The notes below the pieces were generated by a model, which saw only the letters and a program-made list of their open reading frames with translations, made no database searches and was not told the DNA's origin. A stretch of 64,000 bases of DNA from Symbiodinium microadriaticum. Its lineage: Eukaryota; Sar; Dinophyceae; Suessiales; Symbiodiniaceae. The DNA is taken from assembly GCA_001939145.1 (NCBI GenBank), contig LSRX01000169.1, forward strand, positions 775,488-839,487, given 5' to 3'. Numbering within the stretch: position 1 is the first letter of the stretch; each line of letters begins with the position of its first letter. Made by a program: the position numbers and the translations under genes. Below are positions 53,873-64,000 of this stretch, in pieces.

Positions 53873-54100
53873 CTAGTATTTGGGGTCTCGCCAACATGAG
53901 TTCTCCAGGCAGCATTGAATGAAGGCCACAGTGACACAGTGTTCGCTTTGATTCTTGGATTCAATCACACCGACAATCTTGACATGCAACCATGCCCCTG
54001 CTGTGCGCTCCACGACGGCCCCATTGGGTCCGTTTCTCAATCCCAGCTCTGAAAAAGCTACAGCTACCGCGCAGCATGACGACATTGGAACTTGTTGGGT
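53873..54100 (-). CDS. exon-like frame, beta-rich unknown protein
   Basis: The minus-strand reading contains AVAVAFSELGLRNGPNGAVV, then GAWLHVKIVGVIESKNQ and CVTVAFIQCCLENSCW. Part of it recurs in diverged form at about 60575-60655 (LKIVDVTSSRIKAASRTHVG), supporting this frame. No family recognised. Confidence 0.5.
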   Translation of the reverse strand, partial: TQQVPMSSCCAVAVAFSELGLRNGPNGAVVERTAGAWLHVKIVGVIESKNQSEHCVTVAFIQCCLENSCWRDPKY

Positions 54101-54242
54101 ACATTATGCCGAGCAAGTACGAGTGTATTACACTCTGATCCAAGCCACGCAAAGCCCCATGTAAAACCACTTGATTAGACCGATACCTCAGAGAATCTCG
54201 AATCCAGACAACCCTGGGGCGGGACAAGTCAGCCTATAAATA

Positions 54243-54395
54243 TTGAGCACGGCTGAGGCCTCTTCCGCCAAGGCTTTGTCCTTTGCCACGTTCTCTTTCT
54301 TCACTGACTCACTGAATTCCAGGACTTGGCTGCAAAAGCTCTGCGCAGCTTCTCTTGCCACTTCAAGCGCGGCATCTCTTCTCTGCTCGGCTCAG
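54243..54395 (-). CDS. Ala/Glu/Lys helical exon, cut by copy C
   Basis: The minus-strand reading RDAALEVAREAAQSFCSQVL, then SESVKKENVAKDKALAEEAS is a long amphipathic helix. Copy C of the composite repeat starts at about 54388, inside or at the edge of this frame. The word AGCCAAGTCCTGGAA is shared with the helical end of the 48.9-kb gene. Confidence 0.5.
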
Positions 54396-55865
54396 AGCTC
54401 TGATCCGATATGGTTGCGACACGCGCAAAGAGATAAAGGAGATAAGCAGGTTAGAGAGGTGCATACATAGATACATAGATACCTTTGTATGTGTAGCACG
54501 GGCTTCACACTGACAATCAAGGATCCTTACTTGGGGGTTTTAGTGTCACATCTGAATGAATGAATGCATGCATGAATGAATGAACGACCTGACAGATCCA
54601 GGGCTTGCATCACAGGAACTGGTACAATGGAATTTGCCCAACGTTGTAGCAACGATGAAACGGCTTGTAATTGCCGGATACCATTATGAGCTGCGGAGGT
54701 CGCACGCTGACTTTGTAGGGCCGTAGGTACCATAAGAGGGGGAATAGGGGTAGTGTCGCGGGGTTGTCGTCATTCCTCCCGAATACGTCGAACCGCTATG
54801 TCTCTGGAATTGGGGCGTTTTGATGCCAAGACTGAGGTCTGGACGTCCTGTTACGTGAATATGTGGATATCGGTTAGTTATGAGGCACAGGCAGCAGGGA
54901 GGTGCAATTATTCGGAAAATCAATGGCAACAGGCATGTTGCTACGGCCGACCACGACAAGTACGCAGATTATCGGGTTCGGCAAAAGCCTGTCAGACTAC
55001 TGCACCACATGACTGTGTGCTGGTATGACTGTGTGCTAGTTTGCTCTGTCCAAACCAGTATGCAAACAAATCATGCTGCAGTCATGCTTCATGCTTGACT
55101 GCATCATTAACTGCTTTCAGGTCGGCGCTACACCATTACACGCAGCATTGGGTTCGGTCTGTGGTTGGTTTGGTGCTCCGAATTTGTGGTACTGCACCAG
55201 TGCCGGCTGACTACTGCCTCAAGACGGTCCTGACGAACACGACCGGATGCCATCGCAAGTTACGACACATACCATGATCTTGATAGTTGAAAGGCTATTT
55301 GGCTTCAGACCGCTTCTCTCATTTTCCAAACAGCTGGACTCTCGCGTGTGTCGGACCATGTTCCCGGAGACAGCACGACCTGCACAAGCCAAAACAAGAA
55401 AACGTACAGGAGAGCCGCTAGGATTTATACAGCACCACGATGAAGCGCCTAACAGGTCTTCATTTCAACGGGGTGTTCAATCTCTACGATCCCATAGACC
55501 CAAAGATGACTTCAAGGAGACAGAGCTGAAGACTTGACGCAGTCATTTCATGTCTAGACGGAGCCTTGGAGCCAGTTCTGCCCCGCACCATCCTGCTTCA
55601 TAAACCCCCTGAACCTAGCACCTAAACCCTGCATCCTACCCTATCTGTCTATATGAGCTTGTGTGTATATATATATACATGCATACAACGCATACATACA
55701 TACATACATACATACTTACATACATACATACATACATACATACATGCATGCATGCATGCATGCATGCATACATTTACATGCGGACATACATACACACCTA
55801 CATACATGCACACATGCAACATCTTCATACAACACACTCACACACACACGCTCGCTATTCCGTGT
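54388..55865 (+). repeat. composite repeat, copy C, 5-prime truncated
   Basis: Begins within the block GCTCAGAGCTCTGATCCG, lacks everything upstream and lacks the internal GGAT microsatellite, then follows copy B to the end word CGCTCGCTATTCCGTGT. Confidence 0.85.
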
Positions 55866-56253
55866 GCGGCATGATGATGAGCAACAAAAACAGCTGCTAG
55901 AACAAAGAAGAGTCTATTCACAATGGTCACGCCGCCAGTGACTCAAAGCTAAACCGACATTGATGCACTCAGAAAAAACCTGTGTGAAGGTCCCTCGCGT
56001 GAGCCCGGGGCTTGTCCGCCGCAGATATCTATATGTGTATATATATATGTACATACATACACATACATACACACACACACACACTCGCCTCGGCAGCATG
56101 GAAGGCTGCCATCTCGGGGGTTTCCTGCTGTAGAATCGCAGAAAAATGGTGCTTGAACTCTGTTTGCATGCACGTCCGGGCTCCTACCGAGCAGCAACCG
56201 TAATCCTAAACCCCAGATTTTTCTGGGTAAATCTCAAGCTGCAGTTTCTGGCC

Positions 56254-56735
56254 TCAGAGACTATACATGTGTAGTTTGCAAGAATCAACAAAGAGCGCAT
56301 GAGGTTGCACATCTGTAGGCACATCTGACCCCACAAGGAGGCGGTTGCCAGTACTCGGGTCCCTACAACAGTGCATGAGTTTAGGTGCAATGGGTTTAGG
56401 GGCTTTACGGGAGGCTTGCAGTTGGGGACTGGCTAGATCTGCGCGTGCAAGGACACACAGACAACGACCGACCGATGCCTCCTCCAAGGGGATGAAATCG
56501 CCTTTGGTTTGAATCTTGAGGGCGTCGGCATTTCATCTTGAGTTCTGAGGGTTACCGTGTAGGTTTTCTCAAGATTTATGGTAAAGCGAACCCAATGACC
56601 GTCAAGCCTCAGAGAACTGCGCACGTCCAGTCGTTGAAATCCGAGGTGAAACTGGGGCGCCCAATAGTAACGAGTGACAACCAAGAGGGGACCCTGCTCT
56701 CCAAACCCACAGTCGAACATCCAGGAGATTGGGGC
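56254..56735 (-). CDS. two-part coding frame, unknown protein
   Basis: First part reads MFDCGFGEQGPLLVVTRYYW and GFQRLDVRSSLRLDGHWVRF. Second part reads IQTKGDFIPLEEASVGRCLC and SASRK-free RDPSTGNRLLVGSDVPTDV, ending at a TGA at about 56254. They are in different frames; a 41-bp GTAACC...CTCAAG segment between ACG and ATT would join them in phase as a tiny intron, or there is a frameshift. The plus strand of the first half is also open (66 codons). Confidence 0.45.
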
Positions 56736-56765
56736 TAGGGCTTTGGCGACAATTGAAGGCTTGTA

Positions 56766-56996
56766 GCCTGCAAGGTTTCAAGGATCGAAGGGCTGAACGC
56801 CGACGTCTTTGCGGCTTCTGGGCATCATCTGCGAATCAAATTCTTGCGTCCGAGAAACTTTAGTGGTGCTCCAGCTAACCAAACAGTAAATTCATGCACG
56901 AACTGTATGCAGCATGCTGGGCCGTTTTCAGACAAAGTTGCGAAGCCTTTCGTGCCATGCGATGGTGTTTGTCTATGCCCGCAGCAATGTGTTTAG
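56766..56996 (+). CDS. Cys-rich terminal segment, possibly secreted
   Basis: Plus-strand frame without ATG, from about GCC at 56766 to a TAG at 56994-56996. It reads GLNADVFAASGHHLRIKFLR, and ends with a Cys cluster: SCTNCMQHAGPFSD and CDGVCLCPQQCV (C-x2-C ... C-x3-C-x-C-x3-C). Such spacing suggests a disulfide-rich extracellular segment. The minus strand is also partly open, so strand is provisional. Confidence 0.35.
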   Translation, partial: ACKVSRIEGLNADVFAASGHHLRIKFLRPRNFSGAPANQTVNSCTNCMQHAGPFSDKVAKPFVPCDGVCLCPQQCV

Positions 56997-57464
56997 GATC
57001 CTAAACCCTTAACCTTCAAGAGGGCTCCATGGAGGGGGGTTCGTTCACTGCACCGCCCGTCAAAAGCGCGGGAGCCCACCAAGGAATCAATGCGGAGGAA
57101 ATTCGGTTCTAAGTTCGACCATGGCATCCATGAAACAGAACCAGATTCGGAGCCTGTCTATATAAGTGGCCCGAACACACCATTAGCCCGTCTTTAGTAA
57201 TTGCGTTTCGTTTGCTGTGCCCAGCCGGGCGTCCGCTTGGAGGAAGCCGAAACGGCCCCGCAGGCAGCGGCGGGTCGGAGGAGCCTCAATGGAGCGGGAC
57301 AGTAACAAGTTGCAGCCGTTTGATTGCATGAGGCTTAACATCTGTTCAGAGCGGCTTCTTTGCAACAGCTTAAATCAAAGAAGGAAAGCAGCCGGTGTCC
57401 TAATTCCCGCTGTTCCAAGTGAACCCTTGCAACTCTTCACAGCTTCATCGACCTGCCGAACGTC

Positions 57465-57695
57465 GGTAGTAGTCGTCGTCGTCGCTGTGGTCGTCGTCGT
57501 CGTCTCGTTGTTGTCATCGTCGTCGTCGTCGCCGTAGTCGTAGTGGTAGTGGTAGTGGTAGTGGTAGTCGTAGTAGTAGTAGTAGTAGTAGTAGTCGTAG
57601 TCGTAGTCGTAGTCGTAGTCGTAGTCGTAGTCGTAGTCGTAGTCGTAGTCGTAGTCGTGGTCGTAGTCGTAGTCGTAGTCGTGGTCGTAGTCGTC

Positions 57696-57735
<40 letters not shown>

Positions 57736-57800
57736 GTGGTGGTAGTAGTAGTAGCAGCGGTAGCAGTAGGTAGCAGTAGCAGTAGCAGTGGCAGTGGCAG
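57465..57800. repeat. GTC/GTA/GTG triplet tract, about 300 bp
   Basis: Trinucleotide array switching between GTC, GTA and GTAGTC hexamers, fading into CAGTAG/CAGTGG. Translates as poly-Val, poly-Thr or poly-Arg; the long frames are artefacts of the repeat. Confidence 0.95.
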
Positions 57801-58698
57801 TAGCAGAAGTAGTAGGAGTGCAGCAGGAGTAGAAATTCGAGTAGGAGCAGGAGTAGCACAGGAATGGCAGTGGCACTGGCAGTTGGCAGTGGTAGTGCTA
57901 GTGATAGTGGTGGTGGTGGTCGCAGTACTACAGTGGTGGTCGTCGTCGCACTAAATGTAGAGGCAGTCTCAGCAATAGCCGCAACAGTGCACCAGCATTC
58001 AGCAGAACCACAGATACAAGTCATCGTCGCGTCGCGTCCTGGCATGCCTTCGAACCCAACCCAGCAACATGACCAGATAGCCGAGATGCTGCCCCGACGC
58101 GGCGGGCTGGGGCAGCACGGCCTCGGCCTGCACAAATGTGCTTGGCTTTGGGGTTTAGGGTCCAACGTAGGAGAGCCTTGCTTGACTTCGATTCGTCAAT
58201 GCGAAGATACCCTCTTATCAAGCGTTTCATTTGCATTTTGCCAGCCAACACGATTGCTTGCAAAAAAAACCCTAAACCTTGCGGGCAACAGCGCCGTTCC
58301 CGAGGCCAGGCTCTTATCAGCCATGGGGGCATGCCCACATGGCTTAGATTTAGGTCCACCAACTCCCAGCGTAAGGAACCCGGGGATTGACGTTCTATCG
58401 AACCGTCACCTTGACAAACTACTCCTATCTATTCTTCTCAGAATTCCTACTGCCATACTCGTTAATCTGCACGTCAACCTGCCCGTCAGGATGTCCGAAG
58501 CAACGCGCGACTCGAAGAAACCCGGAAAGACATGCAACACCTGAACTCTCGAATCCGAGATCCTAGACCGAACCCTGCCATAAATTCCAACAAGATCTGC
58601 CCTCCTAAATAAACCCAATCCCGACAGCCCGACAAAAAACTCAAGAGACACTGCGAAAAAGCCCACGAGCCTGCCAGCTGCCAGGCTCCTGAGCTTTC

Positions 58699-59165
58699 TC
58701 ATCTGATCAAAGGGTAACAGTGGCAATCGCAGGGTAAAGGGCCTTTTGCAAAACGGCTTCTAGCTTTAGGGTGCCTTCGAGCAGCTGAGGGTCGAGGTAG
58801 GGTGCTTTCGAGCAGTTGAAGGCCGAGGATCAAGCGGCTTCTGTAGGGAATTGTGATTTTGGGTGTGGGCGGAGGGCTGACCGAAGAGCCCGAGCCTCTC
58901 TTCTTGGAACTGGGCATTTGGTATAATCCCACACTCCGAAAGTCAACTGCTGGGTCCAGCAAGCGCAGGGTTCTGGACGGTGAGCTGTACTGCCCCTACA
59001 AGCGGTTATACGCAAGATCCTGATCCAGGAAGATGAAGCGCGAGACAATTAGGTCCCTTTTGAATAGAACAGACGAGTGATGCAACATCATTCTTGAACA
59101 AACATCACAATGAAGCCATGTACTTGTATCTTCGTCAAGGATCGCCTCCTCAAGTGTATTCACAC
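58699..59165 (-). CDS. long exon-like frame with one in-frame TAG
   Basis: After acceptor GATAGCTAG the minus-strand frame reads NTLEEAILDEDTSTWLHCDV, CSRMMLHHSSVLFKRDLIVS, RFIFLDQDLAYNRL, then a TAG (58996-58998), then GQYSSPSRTLRLLDPAVDFR, SVGLYQMPSSKKRG and a Ser/Pro-rich tail. Composition is protein-like on both sides of the stop in the same frame; a single C-to-T change in a CAG codon would explain it. No intron can fit. Near the end, CTGCTCGAA-GCACCCT is duplicated in tandem. Product unknown. Confidence 0.5.
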
Positions 59166-59438
59166 CTAGCTATCGGCGTTAAGCCTCCGACTCTCAACTT
59201 TACCTGCAGACGCTCAGCAATTTAAGTTTGCCGTGAAGGATCTGCAGTGCCTGAAGAAACGGAATGCTGCGAGCTCAAACAGGCTGAACTTGCAGGAAAA
59301 CGAAGGGTCGGAGGAGGGTTCCTTGTGTGCACCGGCAATATCCTATCCTACCCCGTCACCCTGACAACGGAACTGCACCCTGGATTACAAACAGCCGGCC
59401 CGCAGTCGTCCGATCAGCCGCAGCCGTAGCCACAACTG

Positions 59439-59538
59439 ATGGAACGAGGGATCCAAGGCCACGACGGGATCAGCGAGCAGACGTCTTGGTTGCCGGAGCA
59501 CCCAGCCTGGGACCACATGGGACCACTCATCATCGTCA
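59439..59538. other. coding-like island, strand ambiguous, perfect GTAAGT donor on plus
   Basis: Plus: ATG at 59439, reading MERGIQGHDGISEQTSWLPE, HPAWDHMGPLIIV, ending at GTCA-GTAAGT, with about 78 percent G/C third positions. Minus: acceptor GGTCCCAG gives a Cys-rich reading (GCSGNQDVCSLIPS). The plus donor then runs into MITE-like family A at about 59563-59650. Confidence 0.4.
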
Positions 59539-59562
59539 GTAAGTAATGCATATGCCTGGGTG

Positions 59563-59650
59563 ATTACCAATACTGTTTGGGGCGAAGTTCCTTATAATGG
59601 TTCTAACATAATGTACCCCAAAACCCTAGTCTTATAATTGAGGCCCTCTA
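59563..59650. mobile_element. MITE-like family A, diverged
   Basis: ACCAATACTGTTTGGGG, GTTCCTTATAATGG and the right end CTTATAATTGAGGCCCTC match the family plan. Confidence 0.55.
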
Positions 59651-60242
59651 GCAATGTTACTCTTTCTTGAACGGATCAGCCCTCACCTGAAACTAGAGCG
59701 AGACCTGCCCCAGAAGCAGCATCACTCTCCCCCGTCCAAGCATCTTCAGCGTGCACGAACGGATCCCTGCCCTATACACCGTGTTTGCATGTATATGTGC
59801 GTATATCTATATCAATAATTACAAAAACATATTTGTCTGTTTGTAATATGTATAGAGCTCTTGCCATCCCTGCCCACATCTAGTCCTGGTATCCCAGCCC
59901 TTCAAACCCCAAAGCCCGAAACTCTCATCACCTCATCATTTTCTGTGGCGCATCCTAGACTCAACTCTATTCTAGTCTACTTTACCCTAATCTACCGTGT
60001 TGTACTGGACTATACCGTACACTATATATGCATCGCTATACTGGAGTATACTCTATCTTACGCCACTCCACTGTCTATGCTGACTACGCAAGTCTATACT
60101 AACACTTTACTCTGCTCTACTCGACTATACACCTCTCCTATACGGTACCCTGCAATCTGCTACACTATGCTGTACTATCGTCTCTGCACTGGACTGCGAA
60201 TTCGCTTGATTGATCAGCGAACGAGTCAGCGTCTGCACTTAC

Positions 60243-60320
60243 CGCAAAACGGAAAACAACCAAATTCTTCCAGGAGGCATTCCACCATGTGGCCAATGGG
60301 TCATCCATGTCGACGACCTG
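60243..60320 (-). CDS. 78-bp exon with canonical splice sites
   Basis: Acceptor GATTTCCTCCCACGTTCATGCAG and donor TTTGCG-GTAAGT bound exactly 26 codons in phase zero: QVVDMDDPLATWWNASWKNL then VVFRFA. This is one of the cleanest splice pairs here. A diverged copy at about 63115-63230 has lost the acceptor AG. Function unknown. Confidence 0.55.
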
Positions 60321-60574
60321 CTGCATGAACGTGGGAGGAAATCGGAATCACAAACCAGTGATCATCCACTCGACTGCACACTGCGGACATGTGAGACATC
60401 CGCGCAAACACGGTCGGCAGTGTCCGAATGGGATAGAAGATATTTCGTGCCTGCGATTTGAATCATTGCGGTCTTCCGCTTCAGACCCTTATCCAGGTCC
60501 TCATCTCTGCTGTAACTTTCCGAATAACAACATCAAGCAAGACAATCGTGATGTAAACCATTGTCGATTTTGCT

Positions 60575-60660
60575 AGGGATCTCTGCTAGGTCTCGCCGAC
60601 ATGAGTTCTTGAGGCCGCTTTAATCCTTGAGCTAGTTACATCGACAATCTTGAGGATCGC
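60575..60660 (-). pseudogene. diverged copy of the 53.9-kb frame
   Basis: The minus-strand reading LKIVDVTSSRIKAASRTHVG aligns with VKIVGVIESKNQ of 53873-54100 but lacks the middle block (about 29 bp), and its frame ends in a TAG soon after. Confidence 0.4.
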
Positions 60661-61651
60661 ATTCGGCTGGTCTCAAAGTCCGGACAAAAATCAGCATCAT
60701 CTTGCAGTTCGGGCTATGGGCTTTCTTGTCTCCCAAGAGAAATCGGAAACACACACACACACACAGACCCACAGTTACTCTTGCTTTGGGTGGATCTTGA
60801 ACACATGGGTCAACAAAACCACGCGATCACAAGTTCATGAACCCTCCATGCAAAACCTGAACATCCGAAGAGCCCAAACGTAGACCTAAACAGTCCCGAA
60901 CCCCAAACGCCCTAAACAATCGAACAGCCTCAACTGGCCATGCGGCCTTTCGTGCCGTCGCCGGCGCACAGGTAGATCCTGGTCCCAGTGCTCATGGCCC
61001 GGAAGACGCGGAAGCTCACGAATAGCTTGAGCCACAGCTGGGAGCATCCCAGCCGCTGCAGCTGGAGAGCGGAACGGATGAAGGCTGTTGAGCGGGGTGT
61101 GAGGGGTTTGGGGTTTTAGGAGCCTTGCGGCAAAATGAGGCCAGGCTGATCGATCATACTACTTACAAAAGACAGGTGTCCGGAAACCCGGCGGAGAGCG
61201 AAGCGACTCACGTCGTGAACGGAAGCCCAACTCTAACTGTCGACAACATTTCTTCAAGTTAGCAAGCGATTCTGATGGCAAGGAGGGTCACTCAGTCTCC
61301 GGGAAACTGCAACTCCCCTGCGCATCCCCTTGCGTTTCCCTTCCCGTTGACAGCGACCCGAATTGATGAAAATGAAAAAGCATGCATCCATCAGCAGGGC
61401 TTGCAGTTGTAATGCTATGGGCCAGGCGGTGATCAAGCCATCCCAAACTAATCCAGCTTCGCCACGAATAATTTCACCCGGGATATCGCTCGTACGGGTG
61501 CTATGAAGGTGCCGAGAAGTAGGGCCACATCCTCGACCTTCTCGCTTGCACTCAACATGCTATGAAAGCAGGGACTCGTGGTAAGCTGGGAGAGTGCCGA
61601 TTCTGGTGCCGAGCCCAATCTCATGTTGCTGCTACGCCGCAGCGACAACAT

Positions 61652-61855
61652 TCACTGTTCGTTAGTTTCATGCTCAGCACTTGTGTCATCATTTCCATAA
61701 AAGATCATTCGCTCGCAAACCCCAACGACATTCGCAATCACAACTCTTCCGGATTGGTCCGAAAACCTTGCCCAGAAAAGCAGCTCTGCTACTTCGAGAT
61801 TCGTACAATTAAGATCAGAACAAAGCTCATCTCCATGGTGCTGAACTGCATACAC
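61652..61855. other. coding-like frames on both strands
   Basis: Minus: 67 codons, acidic (LCSDLNCTNLEVAELLFWAR). Plus: overlapping 102-codon frame (DHSLANPNDIRNHNSSGLVR). Both look natural. Third-position bias does not separate them. Confidence 0.3.
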
Positions 61856-62077
61856 TTTCTTCTCCGATAACCAGCGCGCGCAATGTTCCTACGACGGTTG
61901 CAGTTCAACCGCATCGTCTCCACACACGATTTCCCCAGGCACGGCCATGCAAACCCCTTGCACAGACAAACCAAAATGGCGAAATCCTCTGTGGACGGTG
62001 GATTACCCAGTCAGCCGCAGCACATCAGCACAGATTTCAGATGAACTACTCCACCGCAAGTCATGGACCTAGAGTCT

Positions 62078-63000
62078 CTACGCTCGAAACCAATGGTCCG
62101 CGGCGACGGTGAGAATCGCATTGCCTGCACCTAGGACCGCATGAGGAGGTTCGCTGGCGTTCATCTGGGTTTCGGGCTTCGGGTGAATGGTGCAGGGTAT
62201 GGGCTCAAGATGCTCGCTGACAGCACAACAAAGCCATGTCGACAGAATCATGGCGAGACGAAGCGGCCAGCTGAAAAGCACCGAGAGCGCGCCTCTGATG
62301 CTACGCTGTGCATCGGCAAGAGCATTGATGTTGCCTGCATGTGGGGCTGCAAATGTTCGTTGGGATGTAGGGTTGGAAAATCTGTCGATGGCTGTGGGCT
62401 TCTTGAGGTGCACTGGGCTCTTGGATGATGCAAGCAAACAACTCAAGGGTTCCCTGAGCATCAGAACGAAACGTCCAAGTCCATCGGAAGACGACAACCT
62501 TTGCACTGCGACGAGATGCCTAGCTTCCGGGTGTTCTAGAAAAAGGATGCTACTGCTTCGGGTCTTTATTGGGGTCCTCTTGTTTTCAGAAACTATCGGC
62601 ATCGCCTGCATGCGGAAAGACATGCCGAAACACGGTCTGACGGGCGGACGCGAAAGTGCTTCTTGTCGCACGTGCCTGGCAAACGGACAGAGAGACAGCC
62701 CATGTCGATGGAAGGAGTTTAGAGGGAATCATCACCATGATGGTACCCAGGGACATTGGGTCTGAATCCTGAGAGACATCTGAATCCGGGGAGACACCAC
62801 AGAGCGATGCACTGCCCGGCCCAAAAGCATCTGCAGCAGCAAGTCCCCAAACCCTGCGAGCCCACAACCAGAGCTTCGTTTGCAAAATCCCAGCCGCGGC
62901 AGGCAGGCCTACATTTACATGGCTCCTCCGGGCACTCCGGGCACCTAGCATGGACATTGCAGGGGCCTATCTTATTATGGTAAGCGTTTCTTGAAGTGAG
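62078..63000. other. overlapping open frames, no confident gene
   Basis: A 197-codon minus frame and a 192-codon plus frame overlap. At 62779-62980 the plus strand reads SESGETPQSDALPGPKASAA, AGRPTFTWLLRALRAP and ends at a strong donor (TTATG-GTAAGC). The order of exons is unresolved. Confidence 0.3.
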
Positions 63001-63114
63001 TCGGATAACCTAAAACTGCAATGCGATCCAGCTCAGAAGCAACGTCGCTCTCGTGCGCCGGTGATCGTATTCACTTGATGGAGAAACGAACGCTCTAGCG
63101 CATGCTTTTTCTAC

Positions 63115-63230
63115 CTTCGCAAACCGGAACCACGGCCAACGCAACCAAATCCTCAACCAGGCCAAACTGCACTCCGTATCGCATGAACGTGGGAAGGAGG
63201 TCGCGCACTCAAAACCATGAATCGTCAAAC
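63115..63230 (-). pseudogene. diverged copy of the exon at 60243-60320
   Basis: Shares CCCACGTTCATGC and the flanking pyrimidine tract, but the acceptor AG is replaced by GAT and the downstream frame differs. Confidence 0.4.
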
Positions 63231-63647
63231 AATTCTATTGCACCCATTTGCATCCGGCGTGGGATTGATGCAAACACCGCCACGACTTTTGCTACTACGA
63301 CGATGCGCAGGACTTGCAACGGCGATGGTCGCATCGGTGACGACAATCACAAAAACACAGGAGCAACAGAGAGGGAAACATCGCTGAAGCCCGCAGCACG
63401 AAACTCATGCAAGCAACACCGTTGACAAAAAAAGAGATGTGCTCTCCAACCGGGCGAACATGCCGGAGATGGGCCAGGGTTCTTTAGTGATCGACGGCTT
63501 GAAATGAACATGTTCGGCTCCATAGACTGGAGTCTCTGTGAATCCTTTGCCTGTCTCCGAAAACCTCGTCCGATGGTTCAGTTTACCAAGCAGGAAGTCA
63601 GGAGTCTACGGTGAAACATAAAGCAAAGCTGATGCAAGAGCGGATAC

Positions 63648-63735
63648 TATGGAAACCAAAATAGCTCGAACGGGGCTTTGGGATAGATTGCACTGTGAGT
63701 ATAGTAATGACCCCGTGAAGTAGTATTGGTACTTA
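63648..63735. mobile_element. MITE-like family A, degenerate
   Basis: AACGGGGCTTTGGGATAG and GTAGTATTGGTACTTATTTC resemble the copy at 3190-3285. Low confidence. Confidence 0.3.
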
Positions 63736-64000
63736 TTTCGGCTTCTATATATTATTTCCCGGCCTCGGGCTGCTCCGCAGGCTTCAAACATCGCCGTGTC
63801 CACCCCCGTCCACCTGCGCCAGTTCGATCTCATCGACTGAACCGGACTTAAGAGAAGTACCTTTAAGTCCTCTTCCTGGGGCTTCTGCTGGAGCGGATCA
63901 TGAATCTCATTACTGTTCGTGGCTGCTAATGGCCTCCTTCATCTTCCAAGAACCTGTCACTTACAGTTTGTTATATGTGTCGTGTCCAGCTAGCGGTTTC

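Noticed and set aside
41638-55865. Reverse transcriptase, integrase or transposase in the composite repeat
   Set aside because: The shared frames (for example CRTMFPETARPAQ) carry no recognisable catalytic motif and are broken in different places.
57048-57064. CACCGCCCGTC, a word found at the 3-prime end of small-subunit rRNA
   Set aside because: Only about 11 bases match and the flanks do not resemble rRNA; chance or a processed scrap.
57437-58165. 242-codon minus-strand frame with poly-Thr
   Set aside because: Driven by the GTC/GTA triplet array; flanking residues show no coherent domain.
1-64000. CRISPR array, bacterial operons, Shine-Dalgarno sites
   Set aside because: No regular spacer-repeat structure and clear eukaryotic intron-like organisation.

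Overview
This window is nuclear DNA of a eukaryote. The ground pattern is degenerate TTTAGGG/CCCTAAA telomere-type repeat in dozens of short internal patches on both strands, mixed with microsatellites, small foldback elements and short coding islands of about 30-150 bp with G/C-rich third codon positions. No long intact ORF, bacterial-style operon, rRNA, tRNA or CRISPR array is visible. TTTAGGG repeats, tiny GC-rich exons, repeat-filled introns and coding islands mostly on one strand fit a dinoflagellate (Symbiodiniaceae or relative) best. A chromerid or coccidian is less likely but not excluded. This placement is inference.

Layout. 0-7 kb: at least nine short exon-like islands, mostly minus strand, separated by telomere-like arrays; they may be one multi-exon gene. 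7-16.6 kb: more minus-strand islands, a CTG/ACT triplet tract, two MITE-like families, an alpha-solenoid-like gene (13.08-14.09 kb) and a first exon with ATG at 16.59 kb. 18.2-18.6 kb: the best gene model, three minus-strand exons whose introns (56 and 64 bp) begin with telomere repeat. 19.1-23.1 kb: a 1,992-bp segment present twice around a single N, most likely an assembly artefact. 23-37 kb: scattered exons (24.5-24.7, 34.6, 35.7-36.5 kb), dense telomere-like arrays, a 42-bp minisatellite (33.1-33.7 kb) and a true 211-bp tandem duplication that copies an exon. 40.6-41.1 kb: coiled-coil-like exons. 41.6-55.9 kb: three related copies of a composite repeat plus an isolated tail, interleaved with minus-strand gene pieces (48.9-50.1, 53.5-54.4 kb). 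55.9-64 kb: telomere-like arrays nearly vanish; coding-like segments and a large GTC/GTA triplet tract are present.

No pathway can be assembled, because most islands match no family I recognise. The strongest general observation is that telomere-type repeat sits exactly where introns begin on the coding strand, so many introns may have been seeded by telomere-repeat DNA. Exon calls were made by eye from codon bias, GT/AG sites and reading-phase agreement. Strand is uncertain where stated.
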